Source: an uncultured Myxococcales bacterium
Lineage (GTDB): Bacteria; Myxococcota_A; UBA9042; CAIXZC01
Assembly (NCBI GenBank): GCA_903895725.1
Contig: CAITUV010000083.1
Span: 1 to 56,402 of the forward strand
Length of the DNA stretch: 56,402 nt
Direction: 5' to 3'
Shown one piece after another: positions 25,627-35,230 of this stretch; position 1 is the first letter of the stretch; the number at the start of each line of letters is the position of its first letter. Below the pieces are notes generated by a model, which made no database searches, was not told where the DNA came from, and worked only from the letters and a program-made list of their open reading frames with translations. A program made the translations under genes and the position numbers.

Positions 25627-25852
25627 CACGCAAGCCTCCGCCGTCGCTGCCGAACGCACCTCGACAAACCATTGGAGCACAGGTGGGGCCAGCGGGCAAG
25701 GTCGGCGTGTCTGCAGGGCGGAACGGAGCGACTTGCGGGGCGCAGGACGACGATTGAGCCTCTGCAGCGACTCCGGTGGTCGCCTCGCCCGTCCGTCGAG
25801 CGATGGCGAAGCGACCGCTCGACCCGGCGACGGAACCGGCGGTCGACCGTTG

Positions 25853-26977
25853 TCAGAGATCTTCCACGTCTTGAGAAGTGCATTCCGGGGGCGCAGTCAG
25901 CGGGTTGCAGCGGGACGGGTTGCCCGCCGGGAACTCGAACCAGTAGCCTTCCTGAGCAGCGGGAAAGTCGGAGCTGATGAGATGAGCCCCGCTTGCCAGC
26001 GCGGCCTCCGCCATGGCCGGGTTTGCCTCCCGCTTCTCCGGGGCGGTATCATCCGCGGCCGTTCGGACCATATAGCCGGAGCTGACCAGGCTCTCGATAT
26101 CCTCCTGGCTGGCCAGCGGATCTCCCCGTTCCAGGAAAGTGCACCACGGCTCCCCCGGCTGACCCCGCACAAAAAGCACGCGGCCGGACAGTGTCGGGTT
26201 TCCAGCCAGGTAGTTGTCCTTGTGGATCGACGAATCGAGCATGAGGAAGAGCGCCTTGTCGCGTCCCTGGCGCAGCGTCGGCCAGCCGTCGGTCAAGATG
26301 GCCTCCTCGAGCGACGGGTGGTTTCCACGGACGTCGTCGGGCACCAGTAGTCGATCTCGAGGCCAGACGGAAAGCACTTCAGCATCCAGGTCGTCATAGT
26401 GACCCACGATGGGGGCCGGGTCGATGTCGTCTTTGGGCTCCACTAGCACGAACAGCGTGTGGTGGCCGGGGTGGGCATCCGACCAGCCCTTCAGGATCGA
26501 GAGGCACTCGACCAGGGTATCGCACGAGCTGTTGTCGTCCAGAATCGGAACGTGGAACACATGGAACCGCTCGCCGTCCGGGTCCCAGTGCACATCCAGC
26601 TCGACCTGCCGCACCCCGTACTCCTCGAGTTGCACGTCGAGTGGCGCATGCTCGTAGAGCCAGTCGGCGTAGACGGGCTCGTCCGGGAGCTGGTGGTAGC
26701 TGTTGTGCGTGCCTTTGACCTGGATCTGGTTGAGGCGAAGCACGTCGTCGAGCGGGTACGAAGGGTAGGGGGGGAGGTACGCAGCTTCCCGGTCGGCCTG
26801 CAGGTCGGTCTGCCGGCGGGACTCGAAGTCCGCATCGGGGACCCCCAATCCCACGGGCGGGCCGTCGGTCGACCCGGCGCTGCAGGCTGCCAGCGTAACG
26901 CCGATCAGCACCGCTGCCAGAGCGCGGGCCAGGACCGGTGTCGCTCCGGTCCCGCAGGTTGGTTCACAGCCCATCAT
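25853..26977 (-). CDS. Ca2+-dependent phosphatidylinositol phospholipase C-like lipoprotein
   Basis: A 374-residue protein. ATG 26977 overlaps the TGA of the preceding gene (ATGA) and gives a lipoprotein signal ending VTLAAC (Cys32). The catalytic domain matches the Streptomyces-type calcium-dependent PI-PLC: first His in QVKGTHNSYHQL (His91), metal-type acids in VELDVHWD (Glu126, Asp128) and second His in FHVFHVP (His142), followed by EPKDDI. It would cleave inositol phospholipids or a related head group outside the cytoplasm, on own, prey or host membranes. All key residues look present. Confidence 0.85.
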   Translation of the reverse strand: MMGCEPTCGTGATPVLARALAAVLIGVTLAACSAGSTDGPPVGLGVPDADFESRRQTDLQADREAAYLPPYPSYPLDDVLRLNQIQVKGTHNSYHQLPDEPVYADWLYEHAPLDVQLEEYGVRQVELDVHWDPDGERFHVFHVPILDDNSSCDTLVECLSILKGWSDAHPGHHTLFVLVEPKDDIDPAPIVGHYDDLDAEVLSVWPRDRLLVPDDVRGNHPSLEEAILTDGWPTLRQGRDKALFLMLDSSIHKDNYLAGNPTLSGRVLFVRGQPGEPWCTFLERGDPLASQEDIESLVSSGYMVRTAADDTAPEKREANPAMAEAALASGAHLISSDFPAAQEGYWFEFPAGNPSRCNPLTAPPECTSQDVEDL

Positions 26978-28236
26978 TCGAGCTTGGTCTTGACGCCGGC
27001 TCCCCACCAGGGGATCTCGGTTTCGTGCAGCAGCTTGACCTCCGCACTGCCCGTGTCGATGAGCAGCACGTCTCCCGTCTTGTCGAATGCGAAGGCCTTG
27101 TCCGTCCAGCCGGCGAGCCCGAAGATCCCCACGTAGCCGGAGATCGGACCGATGTCGGCCAGGACATGCCCGTCAGCCGGGTTTACCGACACGAGAAGGT
27201 TGGAGTCCTGGCCGTCCTTGTGCACGGCAGCGAAGGTACCCACGCCTGCGATGGAGTAGGCATCGCCGGCCGATGCATACTGGGAGCCGTAGCCCCCGAG
27301 CTTCGAGGCCTTCAGCTCCCCTTCGACCACGTCGAGACGGAACCAACCACCCTCCTCGCTGATTCCGACGAGCACGTCGCGGTCCTGCTCGATGAGTCCC
27401 GCCGGTACCATCGTGAGGCCGTTGAACGCGCTCGGGAGCTTGGCCACCAGGCTACACTGCACGGTCACCGGATGGCACGTGTACAGGTATTCGTAGCTGG
27501 TGCCGTACAGCACGCCGTAGCTGTCGATGCCGATGTCGGTCATCTTGTGCGTAGCCTCGTCGTCGGGCCAAACGAAGTCACCCACCTTGTCCAGCTTGTA
27601 TAGCTTGACGTCCATGGAATACAGGGTGGACGCTGTGTGAGCATAGACGGTGTTGGGCTTGACCGTCCCGGGCAGCCCCGGGTCTTGAGGAAAGAGGTCC
27701 GCCACGTCGGGCACTCCGTCGTAGTCCTGGTCCGGATCCGAGCACACTCCGGTCATGCAGAACTGGCCCGGCCCGCATTGGCCGCAGCTTCCGCCGCAAC
27801 CGTCCGGCCCGCAATCCCGGCCGTCGCAGGCGGCCTCGCAGCAGAGCCCGTCGAGGCAGACTGCCTCCGCCTCACAGTGGCCGCAGCTTCCGCCGCAACC
27901 GTCCGGCCCGCAGTCCCGGTCCTCGCAGGCCGGAGAGCAGCAGACGCCATCGAGACACACCTGGAGACCGCCGCACTTTCCGCAGTCACCCCCGCACCCA
28001 TCCGGCCCGCACCCCTTTCCCTCGCACAGGGGAACGCACCCCGGGGCGTCCGGGATGTCCGCCGGGTTCACCTCCGCCGAGTCCGGGAGTGCATCCGGGG
28101 CGGCAGCCGCATCGGTAGCGCCCGGAAGGTCGTCCTCATCGATGTTCCGGGTATCCGAAGGCTGGTGCGGGCTTCCGCATGCTGGGACAGTCAGGTTCAC
28201 GAGGATGGAGCAGGCAAACAGGAGCTGGCGCCTCAT
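26974..28236 (-). CDS. Cysteine-rich lipoprotein with WD/propeller-like C-terminus
   Basis: A 420-residue protein, ATG 28236 preceded by GGAGG. The signal ends LTVPAC. Three copies of a Cys/Gly module (CGPDGCGGSCGHC and variants) form a short stalk. A DPDQDYDGVPDVADLFPQDP calcium-binding thrombospondin-3-like motif follows. The C-terminal 240 residues carry repeated strands of the kind seen in beta-propellers (for example IDSYGVLYGTSYEYLYTC). Function unknown; probably surface binding. It is the first gene of a two-gene operon with the PI-PLC lipoprotein. Confidence 0.8.
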   Translation of the reverse strand: MRRQLLFACSILVNLTVPACGSPHQPSDTRNIDEDDLPGATDAAAAPDALPDSAEVNPADIPDAPGCVPLCEGKGCGPDGCGGDCGKCGGLQVCLDGVCCSPACEDRDCGPDGCGGSCGHCEAEAVCLDGLCCEAACDGRDCGPDGCGGSCGQCGPGQFCMTGVCSDPDQDYDGVPDVADLFPQDPGLPGTVKPNTVYAHTASTLYSMDVKLYKLDKVGDFVWPDDEATHKMTDIGIDSYGVLYGTSYEYLYTCHPVTVQCSLVAKLPSAFNGLTMVPAGLIEQDRDVLVGISEEGGWFRLDVVEGELKASKLGGYGSQYASAGDAYSIAGVGTFAAVHKDGQDSNLLVSVNPADGHVLADIGPISGYVGIFGLAGWTDKAFAFDKTGDVLLIDTGSAEVKLLHETEIPWWGAGVKTKLE

Positions 28237-28264
28237 GGGGGCCTCCGGGGCGAAATCCGCCGGG

Positions 28265-28293
28265 ATTAGAGCAGTCCCGCTGCCCAGTGTCAA
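28265..28293 (-). promoter_or_regulatory. Predicted strong promoter for the 28236-25853 operon
   Basis: Minus strand TTGACA (28293-28288), 17-base spacer, TCTAAT (28270-28265): perfect -35 and five of six at -10. It lies 28 bases upstream of ATG 28236. Confidence 0.7.
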
Positions 28294-28409
28294 GGAGTGC
28301 CGGGGCTTGCCCGCTGAAGCATCCACCCTCCCTGCAATCCGGTCGAGCCCGTCTGGACTTGCCTTCGGCTCATCCACGGAGAACCCGCACCAGCGGACGA
28401 GCTCACCGG

Positions 28410-30506
28410 TCACAAGGCCGTGAAGTGCATGTAGAGGGTGTAGTTGCCGATGGCGCCGATCTCCTCGGAATCCACGAAGACGTAGTACGTGCCCTTGTCC
28501 AGAAGGAGGGAGGTAATCATGGCCGGATTGTTGTTCCCGCAGGCGATTTCGGCGGATGGAGCGCAGTCCGCCCCCCGGACATACAGGAGCGGCTGCAGCG
28601 TGAAGTCTTCGAACTGGTGGCACATGCTGACGAGCATGGGATCGGAGAGCGTCAGCTTCCAGACGGCTTCCGAACCGGAGGTCTGAGAATCAGACCCGCA
28701 ACTGCAGTCGTAGTTGTCGAACAGGTTTGCCGTCGAACCGGAAAGTTGCAGGGCCAGCCCATCATCGTCCGTGCCGATGGCCTGGCCCTGGTTCACCGGG
28801 AGCGCATTGGCGCACCACGCCCCCTGGCAGAACGGGGAATCGACACAGTCCGGGTCCTCGCAGTCCAATAGGCCGTCACCGTCCTCGTCGATTCCGTTGG
28901 TGCAGTCATCCCCGGTCACGACGTCGACGAACTTGAACGTGATCGAGTAGGGGCCAGAACCAATGCCCGCCCGGTCGATGAGCACGTAGTACGTGCCCCC
29001 ACCGAGCTCCTCCTGGATCACGGGCGAGTAGAACTTGCTGGCCTTGCACTGGACCAGTTGGCCATCGCACCCGTCCTTGCGGAGGGTCAAGACCGCCGAG
29101 CTGTTGATCCAGCCCTTGAAATCGAGCGTGATCTCGACTTGGGTTTCCTGCTCGAGAGTGAAAGACCATACCACATCGGGAGCATAGCCTGCTCCGCAGT
29201 CGCCCGAGTAGTCGTTGGCGTGGCCCTCCGTCGTGTCGTTGTACGTCAGGGTCAAACCGGAATCCGCCTCGGAGATGGGCTTGCCATCGTTGACCGGGTA
29301 CGCGGTCAGGCAAGTTTCCCCCACACACAGGTCGGCTGTGGCGCAGTCGGCATCCGAGCAGTCCGTCACCCCGTCGACGTCATCGTCCAGCTTGTTGAAG
29401 CAGTCCATTTCGCTGTCGGCCGGGGGGTTCGGGCTGATCCGGAAGCTGTAGCTTCCTCCCTTGCCATACCACGTCTTGAACTCGACGAGACAGTGACTGT
29501 TGGCCGGCAAGGCATAGAAGAGGTTCTCCTCCGCTCCGTCGGGCCCGCCGTCGGCAAACCAGAGCAGGCTTCCCTTCTCATCGCGCAGCAGGATGACCAG
29601 GTTCTGTCCGGCTGCCGGCACTCCCCGGACCTGCAGCACGGCGGCATCCTCGATAAAGAACGAGAACCAGTCGTGGTCCGACCCCGGGTCGATGGAGGTC
29701 CCGGGCAGAGAGTCGTAGCCCTCGGGCCCGATGAGACCCAGCGGGTAGGCCATGTCCGCCTTGTCGTTCGGCTCGTAGGGATCGACGAGCGGCTCGGGAG
29801 GAAGGTCGGGCGAACCATCGTCGCCGGGGACCACGTCCTCGAGGGGCACCGTGTCCACGCCAACGGGGACGTCGGGAAGAATCGGGGGCACGTCCTCGAC
29901 TTCGGGCCACGAAGTGGCATCCGCATCTTCCTCCGGAATGACCTCCGGCATGGTCGTATCCGAAAGGACGAACACGTCCCAGCCGGACAGATCCTCCCCG
30001 ACGTCCGATTCGGCATCCGCCGCTCCGGCCGAGTCCCCGCTTGCGTCCCCGGCAGCAGAATCGTCCAGTGAATCGGGTGCAGCCGGAACCTCGTCATTCA
30101 CGTCTGCATGCACCGTGTCGACGGAGAGCTGATCCGGGGAGCCAACGTCGGCGGCTGAGTCGGTCAGGAGCGAGTCCCCTCCCGCAAGATCCCCGACCGG
30201 AACATCGGAGGGGATCGGCAGGTCGGCTGCAGCGGAATCCATCTCGCTCTGCCCATCGACAATCTGGACGTCGGGAGCGACCCCGGGGTCGCTCGTCACC
30301 CCGTCTGCACCATGGAGCTCGGCAGAATCCGAGAAGACGGCGTCGACGGGCTCGACCGCATCGTCCGGCACGGCGAGGTCGGCAGTGGATGGGATCTCTG
30401 GAGCCGCCGATTCGTCCGCAGGTGCGAGGACGTCGGGCGACCGTGAAGGCGTGCCGCAGGCGGAGAGCCAGAAAACCACCGCCACGATGTGCAGCCCGTG
30501 CTTCAT
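28410..30506 (-). CDS. Large lipoprotein with PPC-like domains and Asp-rich tether
   Basis: A 698-residue protein whose ATG (30506) overlaps the TGA of the preceding gene (ATGA). The lipoprotein signal ends FWLSAC. About 220 residues of Asp/Ser/Ala/Pro/Val-rich tether follow. Then comes a pre-peptidase C-terminal (PPC)-type sandwich (VDPYEPNDKADMAYPLG, SDHDWFSFFIEDA). Two further PPC-like domains are separated by calcium-binding-like Cys loops (CFNKLDDDVDGVTDCSDADC and CTNGIDEDGDGLLDCEDPDC). It has no catalytic motif and probably acts as a surface-exposed binding or display protein. Confidence 0.8.
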   Translation of the reverse strand: MKHGLHIVAVVFWLSACGTPSRSPDVLAPADESAAPEIPSTADLAVPDDAVEPVDAVFSDSAELHGADGVTSDPGVAPDVQIVDGQSEMDSAAADLPIPSDVPVGDLAGGDSLLTDSAADVGSPDQLSVDTVHADVNDEVPAAPDSLDDSAAGDASGDSAGAADAESDVGEDLSGWDVFVLSDTTMPEVIPEEDADATSWPEVEDVPPILPDVPVGVDTVPLEDVVPGDDGSPDLPPEPLVDPYEPNDKADMAYPLGLIGPEGYDSLPGTSIDPGSDHDWFSFFIEDAAVLQVRGVPAAGQNLVILLRDEKGSLLWFADGGPDGAEENLFYALPANSHCLVEFKTWYGKGGSYSFRISPNPPADSEMDCFNKLDDDVDGVTDCSDADCATADLCVGETCLTAYPVNDGKPISEADSGLTLTYNDTTEGHANDYSGDCGAGYAPDVVWSFTLEQETQVEITLDFKGWINSSAVLTLRKDGCDGQLVQCKASKFYSPVIQEELGGGTYYVLIDRAGIGSGPYSITFKFVDVVTGDDCTNGIDEDGDGLLDCEDPDCVDSPFCQGAWCANALPVNQGQAIGTDDDGLALQLSGSTANLFDNYDCSCGSDSQTSGSEAVWKLTLSDPMLVSMCHQFEDFTLQPLLYVRGADCAPSAEIACGNNNPAMITSLLLDKGTYYVFVDSEEIGAIGNYTLYMHFTAL

Positions 30507-32233
30507 TGCGGCGGCCTGCCCTCCGTGTTCACGGGAACGACCTCGAAACCGGGCGGATAGAGCGAGCCGAATCGTTCGCTCCCGGTCGACATGTACCGCG
30601 TCTTCTGTTCCGCAACGTCTTTGACCGTTGCCTCGAACACCAGCTCGGGAGGCATCTTCGGCGTCAGCTCCTGCACTCGCACCCAGAGCAGGTTCGACGG
30701 GCTCAGGGGCGGCAGGTCTGGATACTCCACGTGGGTTCCGTCCGTGAACAGGATGTTGCCGTTCTCGAGGAAGTCGGCATCCCCGGGGCCCAGGGCCACG
30801 AACGGCTCCTGCTCGAAGCTCCATTCTTCCGAGGCTGTTCCGTTCGCCTCGGGCGATTCCGAAGGCTCGATGGCGTAGATGACCGGCCTTGGGGAATGCT
30901 CGGCACCGTTCTGCCCGCCATCGGCCAGGAGCACGCGGCTGTTCGGGAGCATCTTGCCCGCATGGGCGTGGACCGGCCACTTCCCTGGGCCGGTCAGGTC
31001 GAGATTCCCGCCATCTCCGGCAATCCATTCGACCTTGCCCGACGTCCGGCCGATCTTCACGACCCACGACAGCGTGGCCAGGGTCACGAGGAAGGAATCA
31101 TCCGCCTCGACGTAGCGGACCGAGTTCCCGTGCGACCAGTCCTTCGTTCCGCCCTTCTGGCCCGGGTAGATGAGGTCCCAGAACGGGAGCAGGAAGTCGG
31201 GCTTGATCACGTGCGGATCGAGAAGGTCGAGCAGCTTCCAGGTCTGGAGGACCTTGCCGTCCGGGGAGAACTCGGCCACCACGTCGCCGACGACGTTGAA
31301 CGATGCCGTGGAGCCGTCGTTGAGGACGTAGCCGTCGATGAGACGGATCTCGGTGCTCAGTGCCACCGTATTGCCCGAGGGCAAGCGGGTTGCCGAGTGG
31401 TGGAAGGTGTCCAGCCCCAGGTCCGGTGCCACCCACTTCCCCACGGTCCTCCCGAGCATGTCTACCTCGACGACCGAGTCCACGCCGGCCACGAAGAGCA
31501 GGTTGCCGTTGGCCAGATGCTCGACCCCCTGCGCCAGATACGGAAGCTCGAGGTACCAGACGATGTCTCCCGCCTCGTCCAGGGCAAGCATGCGCCCCCA
31601 GCTCAGGTCGAGGATGAAGGCCCAGCGCCCCAGGTTCAGCAGCGTGAACCCGGGAGACATGGACTCAGGGTTCGTCACGGTGACGGCAACGGGCGGAGCG
31701 TCTGCAGGCAGGGTGGGGGTCTTCAACGCTGCCGTCGATTCGAGCCCGACCGGTGTTCCATCGACAACGGCCCGGACCGACAGCTCGTAGCTGCGGTCGG
31801 GGCGGAGGCCCAACAGAGGCACCTCGTGCTGCGACGCCGGCCCGGTCTTCTCCCGGACCATGAACGAGCGGTCGGTTCCTGCCTCGACCACGACGACCTC
31901 GACGTTGGCCGGGGGAGTCGACGTGACCTTCAGCAGAGCGGACAGGGGGGCGTTCTCAAAGGTCTGCACCTCCAGCCCGGACAGAACCGGGTCGAGGACC
32001 TCGCCGGCCGCGTCCCCGAGCCCGCTGGAGTCGAAATCGCCCCCATCCGCCTCCGTCCCTTCTGCATCCGGGAGGGCCACATCAGCCGCCAGGTCGCCGA
32101 CGGCATCGACGGTGGTGCCGTCGGACTCATCCGAGGGAATGGAGTCCTTCCCGCCGCATCCGAGCGACACCAGGACCAGAGCGACAGACAGGAGGCCAGG
32201 GACTCGGCTCGGGAGCCGTACACTTCTTTTCAT
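30503..32233 (-). CDS. Arylsulfotransferase (ASST)-like lipoprotein
   Basis: A 576-residue protein. ATG 32233 overlaps the upstream TGA (ATGA) and is preceded by GGGGAGGGG. The signal ends VLVSLGC. After an acidic tether and a fibronectin-like segment comes a propeller domain with motifs of arylsulfotransferases: GVEHLANGNLLFV, FHHSATRLPSGNTVALS, DWSHGNSVRYV and PVHAHAGKMLPNSRVLLADG. The His residues in the last three correspond in kind to the active-site histidines of the family, which moves sulfate between phenolic compounds without PAPS. Whether this member is catalytic is uncertain. The PAPS-forming genes cysD/cysNC are the next transcription unit upstream. Confidence 0.75.
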   Translation of the reverse strand: MKRSVRLPSRVPGLLSVALVLVSLGCGGKDSIPSDESDGTTVDAVGDLAADVALPDAEGTEADGGDFDSSGLGDAAGEVLDPVLSGLEVQTFENAPLSALLKVTSTPPANVEVVVVEAGTDRSFMVREKTGPASQHEVPLLGLRPDRSYELSVRAVVDGTPVGLESTAALKTPTLPADAPPVAVTVTNPESMSPGFTLLNLGRWAFILDLSWGRMLALDEAGDIVWYLELPYLAQGVEHLANGNLLFVAGVDSVVEVDMLGRTVGKWVAPDLGLDTFHHSATRLPSGNTVALSTEIRLIDGYVLNDGSTASFNVVGDVVAEFSPDGKVLQTWKLLDLLDPHVIKPDFLLPFWDLIYPGQKGGTKDWSHGNSVRYVEADDSFLVTLATLSWVVKIGRTSGKVEWIAGDGGNLDLTGPGKWPVHAHAGKMLPNSRVLLADGGQNGAEHSPRPVIYAIEPSESPEANGTASEEWSFEQEPFVALGPGDADFLENGNILFTDGTHVEYPDLPPLSPSNLLWVRVQELTPKMPPELVFEATVKDVAEQKTRYMSTGSERFGSLYPPGFEVVPVNTEGRPPQ

Positions 32234-33138
32234 GGAGTCCCCTCCCCAACGCACTTGTGCTCGGCGTTGCAGACCAGCCCTTCGGCGCAGGTACCGCACA
32301 GTCCGCCGCAGTGGTCGTCTCCGCACTCGTACTGGATGAGGGAAACCGGATCCTTGCACTGCGGGAGGCACTTGCATGTCCAGGTGTACAGGTCGCAGAC
32401 TTCACCCTGGGCGCACTGGCCGCAATCGCACGATACCCCGAGATACCAAGCCCCCACGACTCCGCATTCCCGGCCCTCGCACAGCATCGGGCAGGGATCC
32501 TCTTCGCACTGGTGGTAGGCGCAAATCATCCCTTCGCCGCAACTTCCGCAATCGCACTGCGAGGTCATGGCCCCGCACTCGTAGCTGGATTGCTCGCAGG
32601 CCGCCTTGCACGAGTCGGCAGGCGTCACGCACTTGCGTTCGGCCGAGCACTCCAGCCCCTCCCCGCACTGGCCACATTCGCACGGGCCGACCGTCCCGCA
32701 CTCGAGTCCCGCACAAGTGGTCTCGCAGTCTGAGACATCCTGGACTACCTCACCCGTCTGGTCCGGGGGCAGGGCATCACCGGGCTCAAGCTCCCCCGGC
32801 TGCTGGTCGAGCAACGAGTCCGGTGCCGCCGGAGCATCGGGATCGCGTGACAGGTCCGCCAGGGTCTCCGAGCAGTCGGCGCACGGGACCGCATGGTCGG
32901 GCTCGAGAGCGTCCTCGATCAGGACGTCGGCATCCGGAGCGCGAGCCGAATCCGGGGGCAAGTCCGGTTCCGGCGTCGAGCCCCCTCCGTTCCCGCACCC
33001 CTCTAGAGGGGACAGGAGCAGAATTGCGATCGCCAACGCCGGCAGAAAGGGGGTGTCGGGACGAGCGGAATGGGAGCGAATAGCATTGGGCATTGCGCTG
33101 TACTCGAGCGGTTGAGGGGGAATGGGAGGTGACTTCAT
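32230..33138 (-). CDS. Cysteine-rich lipoprotein, first gene of the operon
   Basis: A 302-residue protein. I chose ATG 33138 because GGAG lies 6 bases upstream and the promoter ends at about 33190; the ATG at 33093 is an alternative. A long N-region leads to a lipobox-like LLLSPLEGC. After an Asp/Pro-rich tether come about five Cys-rich modules containing CGQCGEGL, CGSCGEGM and CGTCAEGL, similar to those in the 28236 lipoprotein. It has no catalytic motif. Its stop codon overlaps the start of the ASST-like gene. Confidence 0.78.
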   Translation of the reverse strand: MKSPPIPPQPLEYSAMPNAIRSHSARPDTPFLPALAIAILLLSPLEGCGNGGGSTPEPDLPPDSARAPDADVLIEDALEPDHAVPCADCSETLADLSRDPDAPAAPDSLLDQQPGELEPGDALPPDQTGEVVQDVSDCETTCAGLECGTVGPCECGQCGEGLECSAERKCVTPADSCKAACEQSSYECGAMTSQCDCGSCGEGMICAYHQCEEDPCPMLCEGRECGVVGAWYLGVSCDCGQCAQGEVCDLYTWTCKCLPQCKDPVSLIQYECGDDHCGGLCGTCAEGLVCNAEHKCVGEGTP

Positions 33139-33191
33139 GGTCGTCTCCTTGTCAGCGAACTGCGAACGCAACCGGACGACCGGACGTCACC

Positions 33192-33220
33192 AATCTAGCG
33201 ATCGCCCTTTCGCAAGTCAA
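33192..33220 (-). promoter_or_regulatory. Predicted strong promoter for the 33138-28410 lipoprotein operon
   Basis: Minus strand TTGACT (33220-33215), 17-base spacer, TAGATT (33197-33192), about 54 bases before the start codon. Confidence 0.65.
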
Positions 33221-33327
33221 GGAACACTTAGAGTTAAGCTGAATCCTGTAAAAATGGTTCGAGACGGGCTTTCCATGCTTGCGCCCCACAGCCCCGACCA
33301 CGCGGGAGGGGCCACCTCTCCCTCCTG

Positions 33328-35229
33328 TTAGGGCCCCAGATACCCCCTCGCTTCCAGCCAGCTCACGATGCTCTCCACGCAGTCGGCCAGGGAGCAGGCC
33401 GACGTGTCGAGCCGGAGGGCAGGGGCCGTCGGCGACTCGTACGGGGCGGAGACGCCGGTGAACTCCTGCAGTCTCCCTTCCCGCGCCTTGCGATACAGCC
33501 CCTTCGGGTCGCGGGCCTCGCACAAGGGCAGGGGGGCGTCGACGAACACCTCGGCAAACCGTGATGCCCCGATGGCCCGGGCCGCCTGAGCCCTGTCCTC
33601 GGCATAGGGGGAGATGAACGCGGTGATCACGATGAGCCCGGCCTCGTTCATCAAAGCAGCGACCTCGGCCACACGGCGGATGTTCTCGGTGCGTTCGGCC
33701 GGCGAGAATCCGAGATCCCGGTTGAGGCCTCGGCGGACGTTGTCCCCATCGAGCACGTAGCAGGCGTGCCCGGAATCGGTCAGCCTCCGTTCGAGCGCCT
33801 TGGCAATGGTGGACTTGCCGGAGCCGGACAGGCCGGTCAGCCACAGAGTCACCGGCCTCTGTCCCAGAAGGGCGCAGCGTTCTGCAGGGGACACGAGGCT
33901 GTCCTCCGGCGTGAGGAGGCGGGTCGGGGAGGGGGAGGTCCTTGCAGGCCCGAGCCCTTCGATGTGACCGTCGTCTTCGAGGATCATCCCCGCAGCGACC
34001 GTGTCGTTGGCCAGCGGGTCGATCAGGACGAAGCTCCCGGTGGTGCGGTTGTGCGCGTACGGGTCGCATGCCACCGGCTCGTGGAAGTAAACCGACACCC
34101 GACCGATCCAGTTGAGGCCCGGAATCCCTGGCTCCTCGGTGGCCAGTGTGTCGGGGTCTATCCGACAGTCGAGCGATTCGACGGTGCACCGGACTGAGCG
34201 CGTGCCGAGCTTGGCCAGCCAGGTCTTCTTCGACAGGGGGGTCGAGCTCATCCAGAGGAGCACCGCCCTGGCACGGTCGGTCACCCGGGCAAGAGAGTCC
34301 GGATCGGTCAGGAGCGCTCCACGTCCCACGTCGAGATCCTCCTCGAGCTCCACGGAAATGGAGCTGGGGGGAGTTGCCTCGGTCACCCTCCGTTCGCCCA
34401 CGTGAATGCTCCGGACCGTGGCCCGGTGACCCGCCGGCTGCACGAGCACCTGCTGCCCGGCTCTCAGTCGGCCACCCGCAAGCTGCCCGGCAAGACCCCG
34501 GTAGCCTTCGGTGGGGCGCAGTACCAACTGAACGGGCATCCGGAAAGGAGCATTCGCTTCGGCAGCGGCGACAGGCACACTCTCCAGGTGGGAGACCAGG
34601 GGCACGCCCTCGTACCAGGACATGTGGGGGCTGAGCGTCACCACGTTGTCCCCCAGCAGCGCGCTCATCGGGATGCAGACGATGTCGTGGAGGCCCAACC
34701 GGCCCGCAAAGGTGGCGAACTCGGAGCGCACTCGCTCGAATACCTCCCGGGACCAGTCCACCAGGTCCATCTTGTTGACCGCCAGCACCAGGTGGCGGAT
34801 GCCCAGCAGAACCGAGATGAATGCGTGCCGGCGGGACTGGGTCAGCAGCCCCTGCCGAGCATCCACCAGAATGACGGCCAGGCTGGCAGTGGAGGCCCCC
34901 GTTGCCATGTTGCGCGTGTACTGCTCGTGGCCCGGCGTGTCCGCAATGATGAACCGTCGCCTCGGTGTGGCGAAGTGGCGATACGCGACGTCGATGGTGA
35001 TCCCCTGCTCCCGCTCCGCCTTGAGACCGTCGGTCAGGAGCGCCAGGTCGGTAACCTCCCGGTTGAGCCGCCTGGAGTCCGCCGCGAGCGCAGCCAGGTG
35101 GTCCTCGTAGACGGCCCGGCAGTCGAGCAGGAGCCGGCCGATCAGGGTCGACTTGCCGTCGTCGACGCTGCCCGCCGTCGTGAAGCGCAGCAGGTCGGTT
35201 CGCAGGAAGGGGTCGAGCGCTCGGGCCAT
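33328..35229 (-). CDS. cysNC: Bifunctional sulfate adenylyltransferase subunit 1/APS kinase
   Basis: A 633-residue fusion. The N-terminal GTPase part has GSVDDGKST (residues 20-28), DTPGHEQYTRNMATG and NKMDLVDW, as in CysN. The C-terminal part is an APS kinase with a second P-loop (LTGLSGSGKST, near residue 465), YVLDGDNVRRGLNRDLGFS and FISPYAEDR. With CysD it makes APS from sulfate and ATP, and the kinase domain turns APS into PAPS, the sulfate donor for sulfotransferases. It starts one base after the cysD stop. The fused kinase, with a sulfotransferase gene nearby and no APS reductase in the window, suggests the PAPS serves sulfation at least in part. Confidence 0.95.
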   Translation of the reverse strand: MARALDPFLRTDLLRFTTAGSVDDGKSTLIGRLLLDCRAVYEDHLAALAADSRRLNREVTDLALLTDGLKAEREQGITIDVAYRHFATPRRRFIIADTPGHEQYTRNMATGASTASLAVILVDARQGLLTQSRRHAFISVLLGIRHLVLAVNKMDLVDWSREVFERVRSEFATFAGRLGLHDIVCIPMSALLGDNVVTLSPHMSWYEGVPLVSHLESVPVAAAEANAPFRMPVQLVLRPTEGYRGLAGQLAGGRLRAGQQVLVQPAGHRATVRSIHVGERRVTEATPPSSISVELEEDLDVGRGALLTDPDSLARVTDRARAVLLWMSSTPLSKKTWLAKLGTRSVRCTVESLDCRIDPDTLATEEPGIPGLNWIGRVSVYFHEPVACDPYAHNRTTGSFVLIDPLANDTVAAGMILEDDGHIEGLGPARTSPSPTRLLTPEDSLVSPAERCALLGQRPVTLWLTGLSGSGKSTIAKALERRLTDSGHACYVLDGDNVRRGLNRDLGFSPAERTENIRRVAEVAALMNEAGLIVITAFISPYAEDRAQAARAIGASRFAEVFVDAPLPLCEARDPKGLYRKAREGRLQEFTGVSAPYESPTAPALRLDTSACSLADCVESIVSWLEARGYLGP

Positions 35230-35230
35230 G

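Noticed and set aside
25627..25852. 226-base gap upstream of the LTD/CotH gene as a regulatory RNA or small gene
   Set aside because: No good ribosome-binding site, promoter pair or stable hairpin was found by eye.
23422..25977. 851-residue open frame opposite the LTD/CotH gene
   Set aside because: Composition is Arg/Gly/His/Pro as in frame shadows; the minus-strand gene has clear domains and a lipoprotein signal.
30041..32518. 825-residue open frame opposite the ASST-like and PPC-like genes
   Set aside because: No domain, Arg/Gly-rich shadow; spans two real gene boundaries.
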